Source: Alteromonas sp. CI.11.F.A3 (GTDB lineage Bacteria; Pseudomonadota; Gammaproteobacteria; Enterobacterales; Alteromonadaceae). From it: a DNA stretch of 64,000 bases. Every line of letters begins with the position of its first letter. Position 1 is the first letter of the stretch. Shown here one piece after another: positions 1-11,888 of the stretch. The notes under the pieces are model-generated. The model saw only the letters and a program-made list of their open reading frames with translations, did no database searches and was not told the DNA's origin. The stretch covers positions 3,720,001 through 3,784,000 of the forward strand of contig NZ_CP136708.1 of assembly GCF_032925565.1 (NCBI RefSeq), given 5' to 3'. A program made the translations under genes and the position numbers.

Positions 1-39
1 TTTGCCAATCTATTGACACGCTTCACGCTCATTTAAGTG

Positions 40-72
40 AAAAAGTAGAGATAAGAACATCTTACCTCTACT
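40..72 (-). terminator. Intrinsic terminator of purL
   Basis: On the minus strand, just after the purL stop, a 12-bp stem (44-55 with 61-72, one mismatch) with a 5-nt loop is followed by five U residues (complement of A40-A44). This is the expected form of a rho-independent terminator. Confidence 0.75.
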
Positions 73-88
73 AAGCTTAAGCGCGTTT

Positions 89-3000
89 TTATCCTATAAA
101 ACGACGTGCATTTCTAAAGATACGCATCCATGCACCATCTTCTTGCCAATCGTCTGGACGCCATGAGTTAGCCACCGCTCTAAACACACGTTCAGGGTGC
201 GGCATCATAATAGTGCTGCGTCCGTCACTAGAGGTTAGCCCAGTGATACCTTCAGGCGAACCATTCGGGTTAGCTGGGTACTGCATAGTGGGTTGGCCGT
301 AGTTATCTACATAACGAAGTGCCACTTGCGATGCTACAGACGAAAGCGCGCTGTCGCTTGCAAACTCTGCTTGGCCTTCACCGTGCGATACTGCAATTGG
401 CATGCGCGAACCGGCCATGTCTTGCAACAACACAGAAGCAGACTTAGTCACTTCTACCATGGCAACACGGGCTTCGAAACGTGCCGATTGGTTAGCAACA
501 AAGTGCGGCCAATGTTCAGTACCAGGAATAAGTGACTTCAAGTTAGACAGCATTTGGCAGCCGTTACAAACCCCTAGACTAAAGGTACTGTTACGGTCGA
601 AGAAGGCAGCGAATTGATCCCGTGCAAGCTCGTTGAACAAGATTGATTTCGCCCACCCTTCACCGGCTCCAAGTACATCACCGTAAGAAAAACCACCACA
701 AGCAGCTAAACCGGCGAAGTCATCAAGAGTGACTTTACCGGCTAAGATATCGCTCATGTGTACATCAACAGCGTTAAAACCAGCGCGGTTAAATGCAGCA
801 GCCATTTCAAGGTGCGAGTTTACGCCTTGTTCACGCAAAATGGCGACGTTAGGTTGCACACCTTTCGCGATATATGGCGCAGCAATATCTTCATTTACGT
901 CGTACGTAAGCGCAGCATGTAGGCCAGGATCGGCGGCATCTTGCTTAGCGGCATGTTCTTGTTCAGCACATACAGGGTTATCGCGAAGCTTTTGCATCGC
1001 CAAGGTGGTTTGTGCCCACGTAGTACGCATGGCTACGCGACTATCGTTCAGCACGGCCACGTTATCACGAGTAAATTCGATAGTGTCGGTGGTATTTAAC
1101 GTACCGATGTAATGACTAACATCAGTTAAATCAAAAGACGCGAGTACAGCGTTAACTTGCTCGATGTCTTTGTCTAACACTTGAAGTACGCCACCAAGCT
1201 CTTCGTTAAACAACACAGATAAGTCTGAACTCGCTTCTGAACCTGAAATGCCATCTAGCGCAACACTTACACCGGTTTTACCGGCAAAGGCCATTTCGGC
1301 TACCGTGGTAAATAGTCCACCATCAGAACGGTCGTGGTAAGCCACTACCAGTTGTTTCTCTATTAGCGTTTGTACCGCATTAAAGAAGGCTTTCAAACGC
1401 TGCGCAGAAACCACATCGGCAGGTGCATCACCTAATTGCTCGTACACTTGTGAAAGACAACTCGCGCCAAGGCGGTTCTTGCCTTCACCTAAATCGATTA
1501 GCAATAGTTGGCTGTCACCCTTATCGGTGCGAAGCTCTGGTGTTACCGTTTTACGAATATCTTTTACGGCACCGAAAGCAGAAATCACTAACGATAACGG
1601 TGATGTTACCGCTTTCTCTTCGCCTTCCTCTTGCCATGCGGTTTTCATCGACATGGAGTCTTTGCCTACCGGAATGGTTAATCCCAATTCAGGGCAAAGC
1701 TCTTCACCTACGGCTTTTACTGCTTCATACAAACCAGCATCTTCACCGGGGTGTCCTGCGGCGGCCATCCAGTTTGCTGAAAGCTTAATACGGGTTAAAT
1801 CACCAATATTTGCTGCAGCAATGTTGGTTAACGCTTCACCTACCGCTAAACGCGCTGACGCACCATGAGATAACAAGGCAACCGGGGTTCTCTCACCCAT
1901 CGCCATGGCTTCACCGTGGTAAGTATCAAAAGCAGTGGCAGTAACCGCTACATCGGCCACAGGTACTTGCCAAGGGCCAACCATTTGGTCGCGGTTAACC
2001 AAGCCTGTTACCGAGCGATCGCCAATGGTAATTAGGAAGGTTTTTTCCGCCACAGTAGGTAGCGATAATATGCGTGTTGCTGCGTCAGCTAGTGTTATGT
2101 CGCTTTCATTAAAACCAGTGGTTTCTAATGGCTTGCTGGTAACGTCGCGATGCATTTTAGGCGGCTTGCCAAGTAACACATCAAGGGGCATGTCTATAGG
2201 CTGGTTATCGAATTGGCTGTCGTTTACATTCAATTCTTGTTCAGCAGTGGCTTCCCCTACTACGGCGTAAGGTGCGCGCTCACGGGCACAAATCGCTTCA
2301 AATACCGACATATTTTCTGGCGCTACCGACATCACGTAACGTTCTTGTGATTCGTTACACCATAATTCTAGTGGTGTCATACCCGGTTCGTCAGACAATA
2401 CGTTACGCAGTTCAAACTTACCGCCACGACCGCCATCGTTAACTAACTCAGGCAGTGCGTTTGATAAACCACCCGCGCCCACATCGTGAATAAACTGAAT
2501 GGGGTTGTCATCGCCTAACTGCCAGCACGCATCAATAACTTCTTGGCAACGACGTTCCATTTCTGGGTTTTCACGCTGTACCGAAGCAAAGTCCAGATCT
2601 TCATTTGACTGACCTGATGCCATGGAAGAGGCAGCGCCTCCACCAAGGCCGATATTCATTGCAGGGCCGCCAAGCACGATAAGTTTGGCACCTACGGTAA
2701 TTTCGCCTTTTTCAATATGTTCACGGCGAATATTACCTAAACCACCCGCAAGCATAATAGGCTTGTGGTAACCACGTACTTCGACACCATTGAAGCTATT
2801 TACTTCTTGCTCGTAGGTACGGAAGTAACCAAGCAAATTCGGACGACCAAATTCGTTGTTAAATGCTGCGCCACCTAGCGGGCCATCTAGCATAATATCT
2901 AGCGCGCTTACGATACGTTGTGGCTTACCGTAGTCTTTTTCCCACGGCTGTTCTAACCCTGGAATACGTAAGTTAGACACGCTGAAACCACCTAAACCTG

Positions 3001-3988
3001 CTTTAGGCTTAGAGCCACGACCGGTAGCACCTTCATCACGAATTTCACCACCAGAACCTGTTGCGGCGCCTGGGAAAGGCGAAATAGCGGTTGGGTGGTT
3101 ATGGGTTTCCACCTTCATCAGAATATCGATATTCTCATGATGGTATTCGTATTGGTGTGTTTGTGGATTCGGGAAGAAACGCCCAGCTTCCCAGCCTGAC
3201 ATCACCGCAGCGTTATCTTTATAGGCCGAGTAAACATGATCGGGTAACACTTCAAATGTGTTCTTGATCATTTTGAACAAAGATTTGTCTTGGTCTTCAC
3301 CGTCGATTGTCCAACTGGCATTGAAAATCTTATGGCGGCAATGTTCAGAGTTTGCTTGTGCAAACATGTAAAGCTCTACATCGGTAGGATTACGCGCCAA
3401 ACGCGTAAAGCTTTCGAATAAATACTCTATTTCATCATCAGCCAGTGCTAAACCAAGCTGGATATTGGCATCAACCAGTGCTTGCTTGCCATCTTCTAGT
3501 ATCGCTACTGAAGTAAAGGTTTTCGCCGTGGTTTGTGCAAACAATACTTCTGCCGCCGCAGTATCAGGAAAAACAGTTTCCGTCATGCGGTCATGCAAAT
3601 GCGCCGCAACAAGACTATAGTCAGCATCGCTAAGCGATTGCTCTGCTTCTATATAAAAAGCACAGCCTCGCTCTATACGATTAATCGTGTTCAGACTACA
3701 ATTGTTTGCGATATCAGTTGCTTTGGTAGACCAAGGAGAGATTGTTCCTGGTCGGGGTGTTACCACGAAGAGGTTGCCAGTTGGCGTTTGGGTTTGTCGG
3801 GCAGGCCCGTAGGTAAGCAGCTTTTTAAGTATTTCTAATTGCTGCTGCGAAAGTCCACCTTTTGAATCGATAAGGTGAATATATTCGCTATATAGGTTTT
3901 TCACCTTAATGCCGGATTGACCCAGCTTTGCAATCAGTTTAGTTTGGTGAAACTCTGATAGTGCGGGAGCGCCTCGAAGGACCAACAT
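89..3988 (-). CDS. purL: Phosphoribosylformylglycinamidine synthase (FGAM synthetase)
   Basis: Converts FGAR, glutamine and ATP to FGAM in de novo purine synthesis; cytosolic. At 1299 residues it has the single-chain gammaproteobacterial form: PurS-like N-terminus ([13 protein letters not shown] start), two AIRS-type ATP-binding halves ([19 protein letters not shown] region, later HDRSDGGL), and a C-terminal class I glutaminase domain. The glutaminase nucleophile is the first Cys of GVCNGCQM at about residue 1141, with HGEGQAEF and MPHPERVFR completing the site. It is divergent from mltF, as in E. coli. Start ATG at 3986-3988. No clear PurR box was recognised upstream. Confidence 0.98.
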   Translation of the reverse strand: MLVLRGAPALSEFHQTKLIAKLGQSGIKVKNLYSEYIHLIDSKGGLSQQQLEILKKLLTYGPARQTQTPTGNLFVVTPRPGTISPWSTKATDIANNCSLNTINRIERGCAFYIEAEQSLSDADYSLVAAHLHDRMTETVFPDTAAAEVLFAQTTAKTFTSVAILEDGKQALVDANIQLGLALADDEIEYLFESFTRLARNPTDVELYMFAQANSEHCRHKIFNASWTIDGEDQDKSLFKMIKNTFEVLPDHVYSAYKDNAAVMSGWEAGRFFPNPQTHQYEYHHENIDILMKVETHNHPTAISPFPGAATGSGGEIRDEGATGRGSKPKAGLGGFSVSNLRIPGLEQPWEKDYGKPQRIVSALDIMLDGPLGGAAFNNEFGRPNLLGYFRTYEQEVNSFNGVEVRGYHKPIMLAGGLGNIRREHIEKGEITVGAKLIVLGGPAMNIGLGGGAASSMASGQSNEDLDFASVQRENPEMERRCQEVIDACWQLGDDNPIQFIHDVGAGGLSNALPELVNDGGRGGKFELRNVLSDEPGMTPLELWCNESQERYVMSVAPENMSVFEAICARERAPYAVVGEATAEQELNVNDSQFDNQPIDMPLDVLLGKPPKMHRDVTSKPLETTGFNESDITLADAATRILSLPTVAEKTFLITIGDRSVTGLVNRDQMVGPWQVPVADVAVTATAFDTYHGEAMAMGERTPVALLSHGASARLAVGEALTNIAAANIGDLTRIKLSANWMAAAGHPGEDAGLYEAVKAVGEELCPELGLTIPVGKDSMSMKTAWQEEGEEKAVTSPLSLVISAFGAVKDIRKTVTPELRTDKGDSQLLLIDLGEGKNRLGASCLSQVYEQLGDAPADVVSAQRLKAFFNAVQTLIEKQLVVAYHDRSDGGLFTTVAEMAFAGKTGVSVALDGISGSEASSDLSVLFNEELGGVLQVLDKDIEQVNAVLASFDLTDVSHYIGTLNTTDTIEFTRDNVAVLNDSRVAMRTTWAQTTLAMQKLRDNPVCAEQEHAAKQDAADPGLHAALTYDVNEDIAAPYIAKGVQPNVAILREQGVNSHLEMAAAFNRAGFNAVDVHMSDILAGKVTLDDFAGLAACGGFSYGDVLGAGEGWAKSILFNELARDQFAAFFDRNSTFSLGVCNGCQMLSNLKSLIPGTEHWPHFVANQSARFEARVAMVEVTKSASVLLQDMAGSRMPIAVSHGEGQAEFASDSALSSVASQVALRYVDNYGQPTMQYPANPNGSPEGITGLTSSDGRSTIMMPHPERVFRAVANSWRPDDWQEDGAWMRIFRNARRFIG

Positions 3989-4164
3989 ATTGCTTTACCT
4001 GGTTGTTCAGAAACAACGACCATCAATGGGACGCGTTGCCTCTGTAATTGATGAATATTTCGGCGCGGATTATAGAGGATTTATACTCTATTGGTAACCT
4101 TCAACATAGGCTATGTTGCAGTTTTTTTTCCCAAGACCCAATTTACAACAATAAGAAAAGGTTT

Positions 4165-5532
4165 ATGCCGTTACAACAATACAAAAAGCGATTAAAAACA
4201 TCTTTTTTTATCGCATTATGCTTTTTCGCTACAAGTTGTGGCTCTCCTACCGTTCCGAACGCTTTGTTATCACTAATAGAGCGTGGTTCGATAAAAGTGG
4301 GCACGCTTTACGGTGCTGCTACTTATTATAATGGCGCCGAAGGTCCACAAGGTTTTGAATATGAATTACTTGCCGGCTTTTCAGATTATGTCGGGGTAAC
4401 GCTCGACTTATATCCTTTCTACAGTTACGACGCCATGCTAGAGCAACTTGCCGAAGGCAACCTTGATATTGTCGCCACGGGTGATGCAGTTACCGATGCC
4501 TTACTGATGCGCTTTACTTACGGGCCAGCATATCAAACCGTTGCTCAACACTTAGTATACCGCGCGGGTACCACAAGACCTCGTGAACTCGATAGCCTTG
4601 TGGACCCTGTCGTTGCTGTGTCAGGTAGCAGTCAAGCGCAGCTACTTGCAGTATTAAACGGCTCAAGTGAATCGCTATTAGTTACCACTGAAGATTCTGA
4701 TGCCGAAGAGTTGCTACAAAAAGTGGCGACGGGCGATATTGCTTACACCCTTGCCGATAGTAACCGACTTGCCCTGCAACGAAGACGTCACCCCAATTTG
4801 GCCGTCGGATTAACCGTACGAGAAGAAATGCCGATGGCATGGGCACTAAACCCTGAATTAGACGATTCCATTAAAGCTGCCATTATTGAATATTTTGGTA
4901 CCGTGCATCAATCAGGCTGGTTTACCGTATTAGAAGAAAAGTATTTTGGTCACATTAGGCAATTTGACTACGTTGATAGTAGAGCATTTAATCAATCTGC
5001 CGAATCGCTGTTAAAAGATTATAAAAGTATGTTTCAGCAATATGCTGGAGATTTAGATTGGCGCTTATTGGCGGCGATGAGTTACCAAGAAAGCCACTGG
5101 GATCCTGATGCAATTTCTCGCACGGGCGTCCGCGGTTTAATGATGCTGACCATGGACACGGCCAATGATTGGGATGTAGAAGATCGTACCGACGCAGAAC
5201 AAAGCATTCGCGGAGGTTCTCGCTACTTCGCCAGCTTGTTAGGAAGAATTCCTGCACGAATTGGCGATCCAGATAGAACTTGGATGGCAATGGCGGCGTA
5301 TAACCTTGGTCTAGGGCATTTAGAAGATGCCCGAATTCTAACAGAGCGTCAGGGTGGCAATCCTGATCTCTGGGTAGACGTTAAACAACGACTTCCACAA
5401 CTAAGGCAAAAGAAGTACTACAGAACAACACGTTATGGGTACGCACGGGGCGATGAAGCGCTTCAGTATGTGGATAATATTCGTCGATATTACGACAGTT
5501 TACTTTGGCTAGACGAACAAGGAAGAATTTAG
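4165..5532 (+). CDS. mltF: Membrane-bound lytic murein transglycosylase F
   Basis: Cleaves peptidoglycan glycan strands to 1,6-anhydromuropeptides from the outer membrane. The frame is open from 4048, but the ATG at 4165 is preferred: it has an AAGAAAAGG site upstream and gives a proper lipoprotein signal (hydrophobic FFIALCFFATSC, lipidated Cys25), for 455 residues. An extracellular solute-binding-like domain (about 40-270) precedes the SLT lysozyme-like domain. The catalytic Glu is Glu309 in YQESHWDP, and the GVRGLMMLT motif follows. Divergent from purL, with tadA downstream in the opposite direction, as in other gammaproteobacteria. Confidence 0.95.
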   Translation: MPLQQYKKRLKTSFFIALCFFATSCGSPTVPNALLSLIERGSIKVGTLYGAATYYNGAEGPQGFEYELLAGFSDYVGVTLDLYPFYSYDAMLEQLAEGNLDIVATGDAVTDALLMRFTYGPAYQTVAQHLVYRAGTTRPRELDSLVDPVVAVSGSSQAQLLAVLNGSSESLLVTTEDSDAEELLQKVATGDIAYTLADSNRLALQRRRHPNLAVGLTVREEMPMAWALNPELDDSIKAAIIEYFGTVHQSGWFTVLEEKYFGHIRQFDYVDSRAFNQSAESLLKDYKSMFQQYAGDLDWRLLAAMSYQESHWDPDAISRTGVRGLMMLTMDTANDWDVEDRTDAEQSIRGGSRYFASLLGRIPARIGDPDRTWMAMAAYNLGLGHLEDARILTERQGGNPDLWVDVKQRLPQLRQKKYYRTTRYGYARGDEALQYVDNIRRYYDSLLWLDEQGRI

Positions 5533-5689
5533 CTAACGCCATATTGAATTTTGTCATTATGGTGTCATCTAAGATCAGTACCATCGAATGTAGCTCGCTT
5601 TATCGGCTGGTTAAGGCATAAATGCAGAAACGATGAAATGACAATATGCCTTATTCAATTTCCCAATTTGTATTAACAAGGAGGGCAAA

Positions 5690-6749
<1,060 letters not shown>

Positions 6750-6983
6750 ATGAATCTGACCGCTATTTTTATTGTTGCTATTATCGCTTGGGCCATTGTG
6801 AGTATCACAGGCTCATCAAAAACTAAAAAATCAAATAAGGCGTCAGATAAAGCAGCAGAAGCTTATCAAGCTGAAATTGCTTCACTCAAGGAACGGGTTT
6901 CTGTGCTTGAAAAAATTGTTACCGATGAAAAATACGATCTGAAAAAGCAGTTTGCGGACTTAGAAAAAGATAAGGTTGCATAA
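6750..6983 (+). CDS. PspB-like small membrane protein
   Basis: A 77-residue protein with one N-terminal membrane helix (about residues 3-20, LTAIFIVAIIAWAIVSI) and a charged C-terminal coiled coil containing ERVSVLEKIVTDEKYDLKKQF. That helical segment resembles the RIATLERIL-type heptads of phage shock protein B, so it is called PspB-like. No pspA or pspC is adjacent, so it may act outside a classical phage-shock operon. ATG at 6750 follows GAAGGGAAAG. It is monocistronic and convergent with the downstream antiporter. A weak stem (CACTT/AAGTG, 6999-7013) follows the stop. Confidence 0.6.
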   Translation: MNLTAIFIVAIIAWAIVSITGSSKTKKSNKASDKAAEAYQAEIASLKERVSVLEKIVTDEKYDLKKQFADLEKDKVA

Positions 6984-7077
6984 GCTTTTTTGTTAAACAC
7001 TTTTTCTAAGTGATTGTTTCTGAATGCTTTCACTTGCTGTCAATCATCAAGAGCGGTCTTAAGCATTTTACGAGCGG

Positions 7078-9045
7078 CTAGCTGCCTTCCAGTAATTTCC
7101 TCTCAGCGCGTTCTACGCGCCGAGGTTTGCCGGCAATAACGAGCACATCATGGGGCTGTAGCACAGCTTCATGATCGGGGTCTTTTACTTCAGTACCATT
7201 TCTTCTTAATCCACGCACATTCACCCGCATTCTGGCAAAGTCGATATCTTTAATTTTTTTACCCATACATGCTGCATGCTCTGACAGCACTACAGCATGA
7301 ATAAATTCAAGTTTATCCTCAGTGCCATAGCTTATTTCTGTGGTTTCCCCTGGGTAAAATCCATGCAAGTGATCGTATCGCCCTTTTCGTTCCGCGCGAA
7401 CACGCTTTAAAATTCGAGACATGGGCACACCGGCGTAATGCAGTACTTGAGAAATAAGCATCAAACTACCTTCTTGCAACTCGGGTACGACTTGATTTGC
7501 CCCCGCAGAATATAAACCATCTAACTGATAGTCTCGCTTAGTTCGCACCATCACATCGGCGGTGTTATCTATTTGATGGGTGCCACTAATAACTTGTTTT
7601 GCTTTATCAGGTTGGTCAAAGGTGACTAAGATAAGCTTGGCTTTTTCAACATTGGCGCTACTAAGAATATCTTTTTGACTGGCATCGCCAAACAGCACTG
7701 GCTCACCTGCATTTCTACTTTCATGCACACGAACCGGGTCCATATCAATCGCTATAAATGCAATGCCTTCCATCTTCAGCATGCGAGCTACCGATTGCCC
7801 CACCCTGCCAAAGCCACAAATCACAACATGGTTGGTTAAATCGTTATCCACTATTAACGTATTGTGCGCATTGTCTTCACTCTTATTGGCCACAATACGC
7901 TTTGCAAATACTAAACTGTTGTTCATTAACCAAGGCGTTAGCGCCATGCTCAATACGCCCATGCTGACAATAAGAGAAGATTGCCCAGTGGTCAGCACAC
8001 CATAAGTGGTCGCCAATGCAGCAATAACGAAACTAAACTCGCCAATCTGACATAACTTAATACCCGCCGACCATGCATCCAGAGGATTTGTTTTCACAAA
8101 CGCAGCGGCCACCCTTACCATAAGAATTTTGATAATCATCAGCCCAACAACGCCAAGAACAATGGTAAAGAAGTTACTCCACAACACGTTTATATCGAGC
8201 TGCATACCAACGGTAACGAAAAACAATCCCATCAAAATATCGCGAAAGGGGCGTATATCGGCTTCTAGTTGGTATTTGTACTGACTTTCACCCAACATCA
8301 TTCCCGCAAGAAAGGCACCCAATGCCATAGACAACCCAAAGTAATAAGTTAGGCCACCAGCCAATAGCGCGATTAAAATTGTGGTAAGAACAAAGAGCTC
8401 ATCGGTTCGGGTTTTAGCCACTTCTCTAAAGACCCAGGGTAACACCCACTTACCTACCGACATTAAAAACGCAATGACGAATATACCTTTTAGCAAAGCC
8501 TCGCCTAAGGCAAATGCAATGCTGACCTCGCCACTTTGAGCAAGCAAAGGAATAGCAATAAGGAAAGGAACAACAGCAAGATCTTGGAACAACAGAATAC
8601 TCACAGCCAGCTGGGTTCTTCTATTATTGAGAATCCCCATTTCAGTTGCTTGTTTGATGACAATTGCTGTTGAGCTTAGTGCTAAAGCGCCACCTATAAT
8701 AATAGAGGCACTAATGGGTAACCCGAAAAGATATGGAATACTGGTAAATACCGCGGTGGTCAGCAGCATTTGACCAACCCCAACACCAAACACTAATGCA
8801 CGCATGGCCACTAACTTTGGCAGGGAAAATTCCAGCCCTAGTGAGAAGAGCAAAAAAACGATGCCGGTTTCAGCCAGCAAATGCATTTCTTGAGGGTGAG
8901 CGAAAAGCGCGAAAAGCTGAGGACCCGCTAATATACCTGCAAATAAATACGCTAAAATTGGCGGTAAATGGATGCGCTTAAAAATAGCCACGCTACAAAC
9001 GGCAATAAACATTAACGCAATTACGTTCAAAAAACCGGCACTCAC
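7078..9045 (-). CDS. Kef/YbaL-type monovalent cation:proton antiporter (CPA2 family)
   Basis: An inner-membrane antiporter of the CPA2 family, predicted to exchange K+ or Na+ for H+. The 655-residue protein has about 12 hydrophobic segments (residues 1-385), including GIVFLLFSLGLEFSLPKL and QIGEFSFVIAAL. A cytosolic RCK/TrkA-N domain follows (Rossmann motif VVICGFGRVGQS, then GDASQKDIL), with a TrkA-C domain at the end. The length and the TrkA-C domain fit the YbaL/RosB branch better than KefB/KefC proper. No KefF/KefG partner lies beside it. GTG start with GGGAG upstream. Transported ion and gating ligand are not deducible here. Confidence 0.85.
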   Translation of the reverse strand: MSAGFLNVIALMFIAVCSVAIFKRIHLPPILAYLFAGILAGPQLFALFAHPQEMHLLAETGIVFLLFSLGLEFSLPKLVAMRALVFGVGVGQMLLTTAVFTSIPYLFGLPISASIIIGGALALSSTAIVIKQATEMGILNNRRTQLAVSILLFQDLAVVPFLIAIPLLAQSGEVSIAFALGEALLKGIFVIAFLMSVGKWVLPWVFREVAKTRTDELFVLTTILIALLAGGLTYYFGLSMALGAFLAGMMLGESQYKYQLEADIRPFRDILMGLFFVTVGMQLDINVLWSNFFTIVLGVVGLMIIKILMVRVAAAFVKTNPLDAWSAGIKLCQIGEFSFVIAALATTYGVLTTGQSSLIVSMGVLSMALTPWLMNNSLVFAKRIVANKSEDNAHNTLIVDNDLTNHVVICGFGRVGQSVARMLKMEGIAFIAIDMDPVRVHESRNAGEPVLFGDASQKDILSSANVEKAKLILVTFDQPDKAKQVISGTHQIDNTADVMVRTKRDYQLDGLYSAGANQVVPELQEGSLMLISQVLHYAGVPMSRILKRVRAERKGRYDHLHGFYPGETTEISYGTEDKLEFIHAVVLSEHAACMGKKIKDIDFARMRVNVRGLRRNGTEVKDPDHEAVLQPHDVLVIAGKPRRVERAERKLLEGS

Positions 9046-9307
9046 TTCACATCTCCCTACCGTTAATTTGAGGCTTCAATGTTCCACGCTGATTAAAATT
9101 TGCGCTCACCTGAATTAAAATACGACTGAACTTCAAAGTATTACAGCAGCCCTAGCAACCCTACATTTTTATTAGCCTATATCGCAAAGCAATATTGCAG
9201 GAATTGGCATTAAGCTTGCTAATACCTATTAACAAATTAGCATAAGCGGCAAATTTTGACACTTTCCACTTATGTATATTTTTCCGTATTGCTAAAGGGG
9301 CATTTCC
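9046..9307. other. 262-bp intergenic region between divergent genes
   Basis: Promoter region for the antiporter (minus) and the diguanylate cyclase (plus). An AAAGGGG ribosome-binding site lies just before the GTG start at 9308. No ORF, repeat or riboswitch-like fold was recognised; in particular no c-di-GMP riboswitch was seen. Confidence 0.4.
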
Positions 9308-10207
9308 GTGGATTTCTCTACTACTATCTACGATAGCACACAACATGACAATTTTTATCCTCCTGCTAGCACGGGTCAGGCGTTATCTGCCAGTGAAATA
9401 ACCTCCTTCATCAGCGAGATTTTGTCTACGCTGGAATTGGAAAAGCTTGGTGAAATTTACTTTCGCCAATTGAATGGTTTTTTCTCATTGGCCGGTTTAA
9501 GCTTATCGGATTTAGACACCCGTTGGGTATACGGAAATGCCAAACTATCGTCAACACTTGTGGCGATACCATTGCCAGGTGTTACCTCTCAGAAAGGTAA
9601 ACTCGCAACTGCGCATTATTATTTCGCAGTACCGCTTTCCCTCTCTGAACGAAATGCACTAGAGCAACTTCATGAACTATTTGCTAAACAAGTCGCTCAA
9701 GCACAATCTTTTTTACGCCTACACCAGATGACGACTAAAGACGTGCTAACTGGCTTGGGAAATCGCTCAGGCTTCGATCAGGCACTAGTACGTCAGTTAG
9801 GGTGGGCTCAGCGTCACGAGGAAGGCTTTTCATTACTTGTCATAGACTTAGATAATTTCAAATCGGTTAATGATGGCCACGGTCACCGAGAAGGTGATAA
9901 TGTTTTAGTCCATGTAGCGTCTCAGTTACAACACGTACTAAGAGATGAAGATGAAGCATTTCGATTTGGTGGCGACGAGTTCTGCTGCCTTTTAGATTGC
10001 CAAACACAATTTCAGTTAGAATGTGCCGCATCGCGTATTCAGCTTAGTATTAACCAATCAAGTTATTTAAGACGCATGAATGTATCGTGCAGTTTAGGTG
10101 GCGCTATTTACCGTGAGGGTGACGATACCGGTAAGCTTTTTGACCGCGCCGATGCTGCGTTATACAAAGTGAAGCAATCTGGTAAAAATAGCTACTTAGC
10201 CGCTTAA
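9308..10207 (+). CDS. Diguanylate cyclase with RxxD inhibitory site
   Basis: Synthesises cyclic di-GMP from two GTP. The 299-residue protein has an N-terminal region of about 135 residues of unassigned sensory type (no membrane segment seen) and a C-terminal GGDEF domain. The signature GGDEF is exact at residues 221-225. An RxxD product-inhibition motif (RDED, 212-215) sits at the canonical five-residue spacing before it, so the enzyme should be both active and feedback-controlled. DLDNFKSVND supplies the metal/GTP-binding Asp. GTG start with AAAGGGG upstream. Monocistronic. Confidence 0.92.
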   Translation: MDFSTTIYDSTQHDNFYPPASTGQALSASEITSFISEILSTLELEKLGEIYFRQLNGFFSLAGLSLSDLDTRWVYGNAKLSSTLVAIPLPGVTSQKGKLATAHYYFAVPLSLSERNALEQLHELFAKQVAQAQSFLRLHQMTTKDVLTGLGNRSGFDQALVRQLGWAQRHEEGFSLLVIDLDNFKSVNDGHGHREGDNVLVHVASQLQHVLRDEDEAFRFGGDEFCCLLDCQTQFQLECAASRIQLSINQSSYLRRMNVSCSLGGAIYREGDDTGKLFDRADAALYKVKQSGKNSYLAA

Positions 10208-10250
10208 ACCACCCGCTCATATAGGTTTAGTGAATCAAGTATCCTGCGTA

Positions 10251-10301
10251 GCGTTTTTTAACTGTGAGCGTTTTTTCACTATGAGCGTTTTTAATAATGT
10301 T
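10251..10301. repeat. Three imperfect 17-bp tandem repeats
   Basis: Units at 10251-10267, 10268-10284 and 10285-10301 each begin GCGTTTTTT or GCGTTTTTA and continue with AACTGTGA-like sequence. They lie 44 bp after the diguanylate cyclase stop, in a 309-bp gap between convergent genes. The function is unknown. Confidence 0.6.
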
Positions 10302-10413
10302 GGCGGAAATTAGCGACAGTGCTTCAGTAAAAATAACGCTAGTACCACAGTGGTTATTGCAGCGTAGAGAGGACACCTCTTACGTATATTAGGTATAATA
10401 AATATATCTAAGT

Positions 10414-10463
10414 AAGTAAGCATCTTTTGGCACGGCTGCCATGAAGTAACAGCTTACTTTTGC
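10414..10463 (+). terminator. Possible terminator or structured RNA after the diguanylate cyclase gene
   Basis: An 8-bp stem AAGTAAGC (10414-10421) / GCTTACTT (10452-10459) encloses an inner GGCA/TGCC hairpin and runs into TTTT on the plus strand. The loop is long for a simple terminator, so a small structured RNA is an alternative. A TATAAT hexamer sits just upstream (10394-10399) but without a convincing -35. Confidence 0.35.
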
Positions 10464-10516
10464 CCACTGGCAAATATTTTCCGGCTCCGACACCTTATTA
10501 CTCACAAAGATAGACT

Positions 10517-11830
10517 TTAGTCTACACCCACTATTTCAACAGCTAACGTCGGTGGCATGGTTTCCAAGATAACGACTTTTCGATTTACTACCAACGCCAC
10601 CGCCTCTTCATCTAAAAAGAGTATAGGCGCCTCGGCTCTTTCCCACGTAGGAACCTTCCACTGTTTAAACCAATCTTTAAGTATCTTCGATACCTGTGCG
10701 CCTTTTGGCTTTACACGTAGTCCCTTCACGCCCATTTTAATGGTTACTGCGCCCGATAGCTTATTCGTCACTCTTAGCGTTAGGGGTTCTCTCAACCAAA
10801 ACAATTCGGTGTCGACGCTATCTTTTACATCAAGGCTATGCGGTATCTGGCTGTTTAGTTTTAATAACCAATAAAGGTCGCTATTAAACCTTGCTACTTT
10901 TCCCCAAGAAAACGACACTTCAGGCGCAGCATCTTGTTTCGCCAATAGCATATTTTCTATTTGCGCTAATTGTGCTTGAGAGGGATGCAACACCGATTGC
11001 TTTGAAAACCATTGGCGCAATACGGCTCGTTGCCAGTTTTTAGACAAGGTAAGCAGCTCAGCGCCTTTTAACTGAGTATCTGTCACTAAGCACTGACTAA
11101 GATATATTTCAGCCTGCTCTGTTACTAAGGCCGTTTGCTCGGCACATAGCTGGGCACTTCTTAGTGCAGTTTTTGACAATTGAGGCCATCGCTCAGATAA
11201 CGCTGGGACAATCTGATTGCGAAGGAAATTACGATCATAGCGATCATCGGCATTTGACTCATCATTGACCCACTGCAAATCAAGGCGATTCGCGGCATCA
11301 ACAATATCGGTTTTCTGAAGTGCTAACATGGGACGAAGGGTAAGTACCCCATTTCGCCATTGTTGCGCTCCCATGCCTGACAGCCCTTGTGGCCCCGCAC
11401 CGCGCTTTAACTGCAACAGTACGGTTTCTAGCTGATCTTCAGCATGTTGACCTAAAAGAAGCACGCCATTGTTCGCATGGCAAAACTCATGTAGCACCTT
11501 ATAGCGGGCGTCTCTGGCTTCAGATTCAAGGCTCTTACGAGCGCCATTATCAACGGCGACGTGATAATGGTTAAGCGGAATTGTTAATTTGTCACATTCA
11601 GATTGGCAATGGCGTAGCCACGTATCGGCATTATCGCTCAACCCATGGTGTACATGAACGGCGTGGACAGCCGTAGAAGTTTGCTCGCGAAAGGCATGCA
11701 GGACATGCAGCAGTAAGGAGGAATCCACCCCTCCGCTGTAAGCAACAACGAGAAGAGGTGGCGCTTCAAATGATGTGTTAGCAAGTGAGGTAGTGATAGA
11801 CTCACAGATGTGATTTACAATCTCACTCAC
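10517..11830 (-). CDS. tilS: tRNA(Ile)-lysidine synthase
   Basis: Attaches lysine to cytidine 34 of tRNA-Ile(CAU) so that it reads AUA codons; ATP-dependent and essential in most bacteria. At 437 residues it has the PP-loop ATP pyrophosphatase motif SGGVDS at 32-37, the HHGLSDNADTW motif, LGQHAEDQLETVLLQLKRGAG, and a C-terminal TilS substrate-binding domain with GLRVKPKG and LKDWFKQWKVPTWER. GTG start (CAC at 11828-11830). It is the last gene of the dnaE-accA-tilS run. A short palindrome TAGACTTTAGTCTA (10511-10524) overlaps its stop codon. Confidence 0.96.
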   Translation of the reverse strand: MSEIVNHICESITTSLANTSFEAPPLLVVAYSGGVDSSLLLHVLHAFREQTSTAVHAVHVHHGLSDNADTWLRHCQSECDKLTIPLNHYHVAVDNGARKSLESEARDARYKVLHEFCHANNGVLLLGQHAEDQLETVLLQLKRGAGPQGLSGMGAQQWRNGVLTLRPMLALQKTDIVDAANRLDLQWVNDESNADDRYDRNFLRNQIVPALSERWPQLSKTALRSAQLCAEQTALVTEQAEIYLSQCLVTDTQLKGAELLTLSKNWQRAVLRQWFSKQSVLHPSQAQLAQIENMLLAKQDAAPEVSFSWGKVARFNSDLYWLLKLNSQIPHSLDVKDSVDTELFWLREPLTLRVTNKLSGAVTIKMGVKGLRVKPKGAQVSKILKDWFKQWKVPTWERAEAPILFLDEEAVALVVNRKVVILETMPPTLAVEIVGVD

Positions 11831-11888
11831 TTGCTATGCCCATTCTATACACTCACTGTACTAGTTTCTTCTAGCTTTCTGCGTTTAC

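Noticed and set aside
4048..4164. Upstream extension of mltF from 4048
   Set aside because: The extra 39 residues would bury the lipoprotein signal; ATG 4165 has a ribosome-binding site and a correct lipobox distance.
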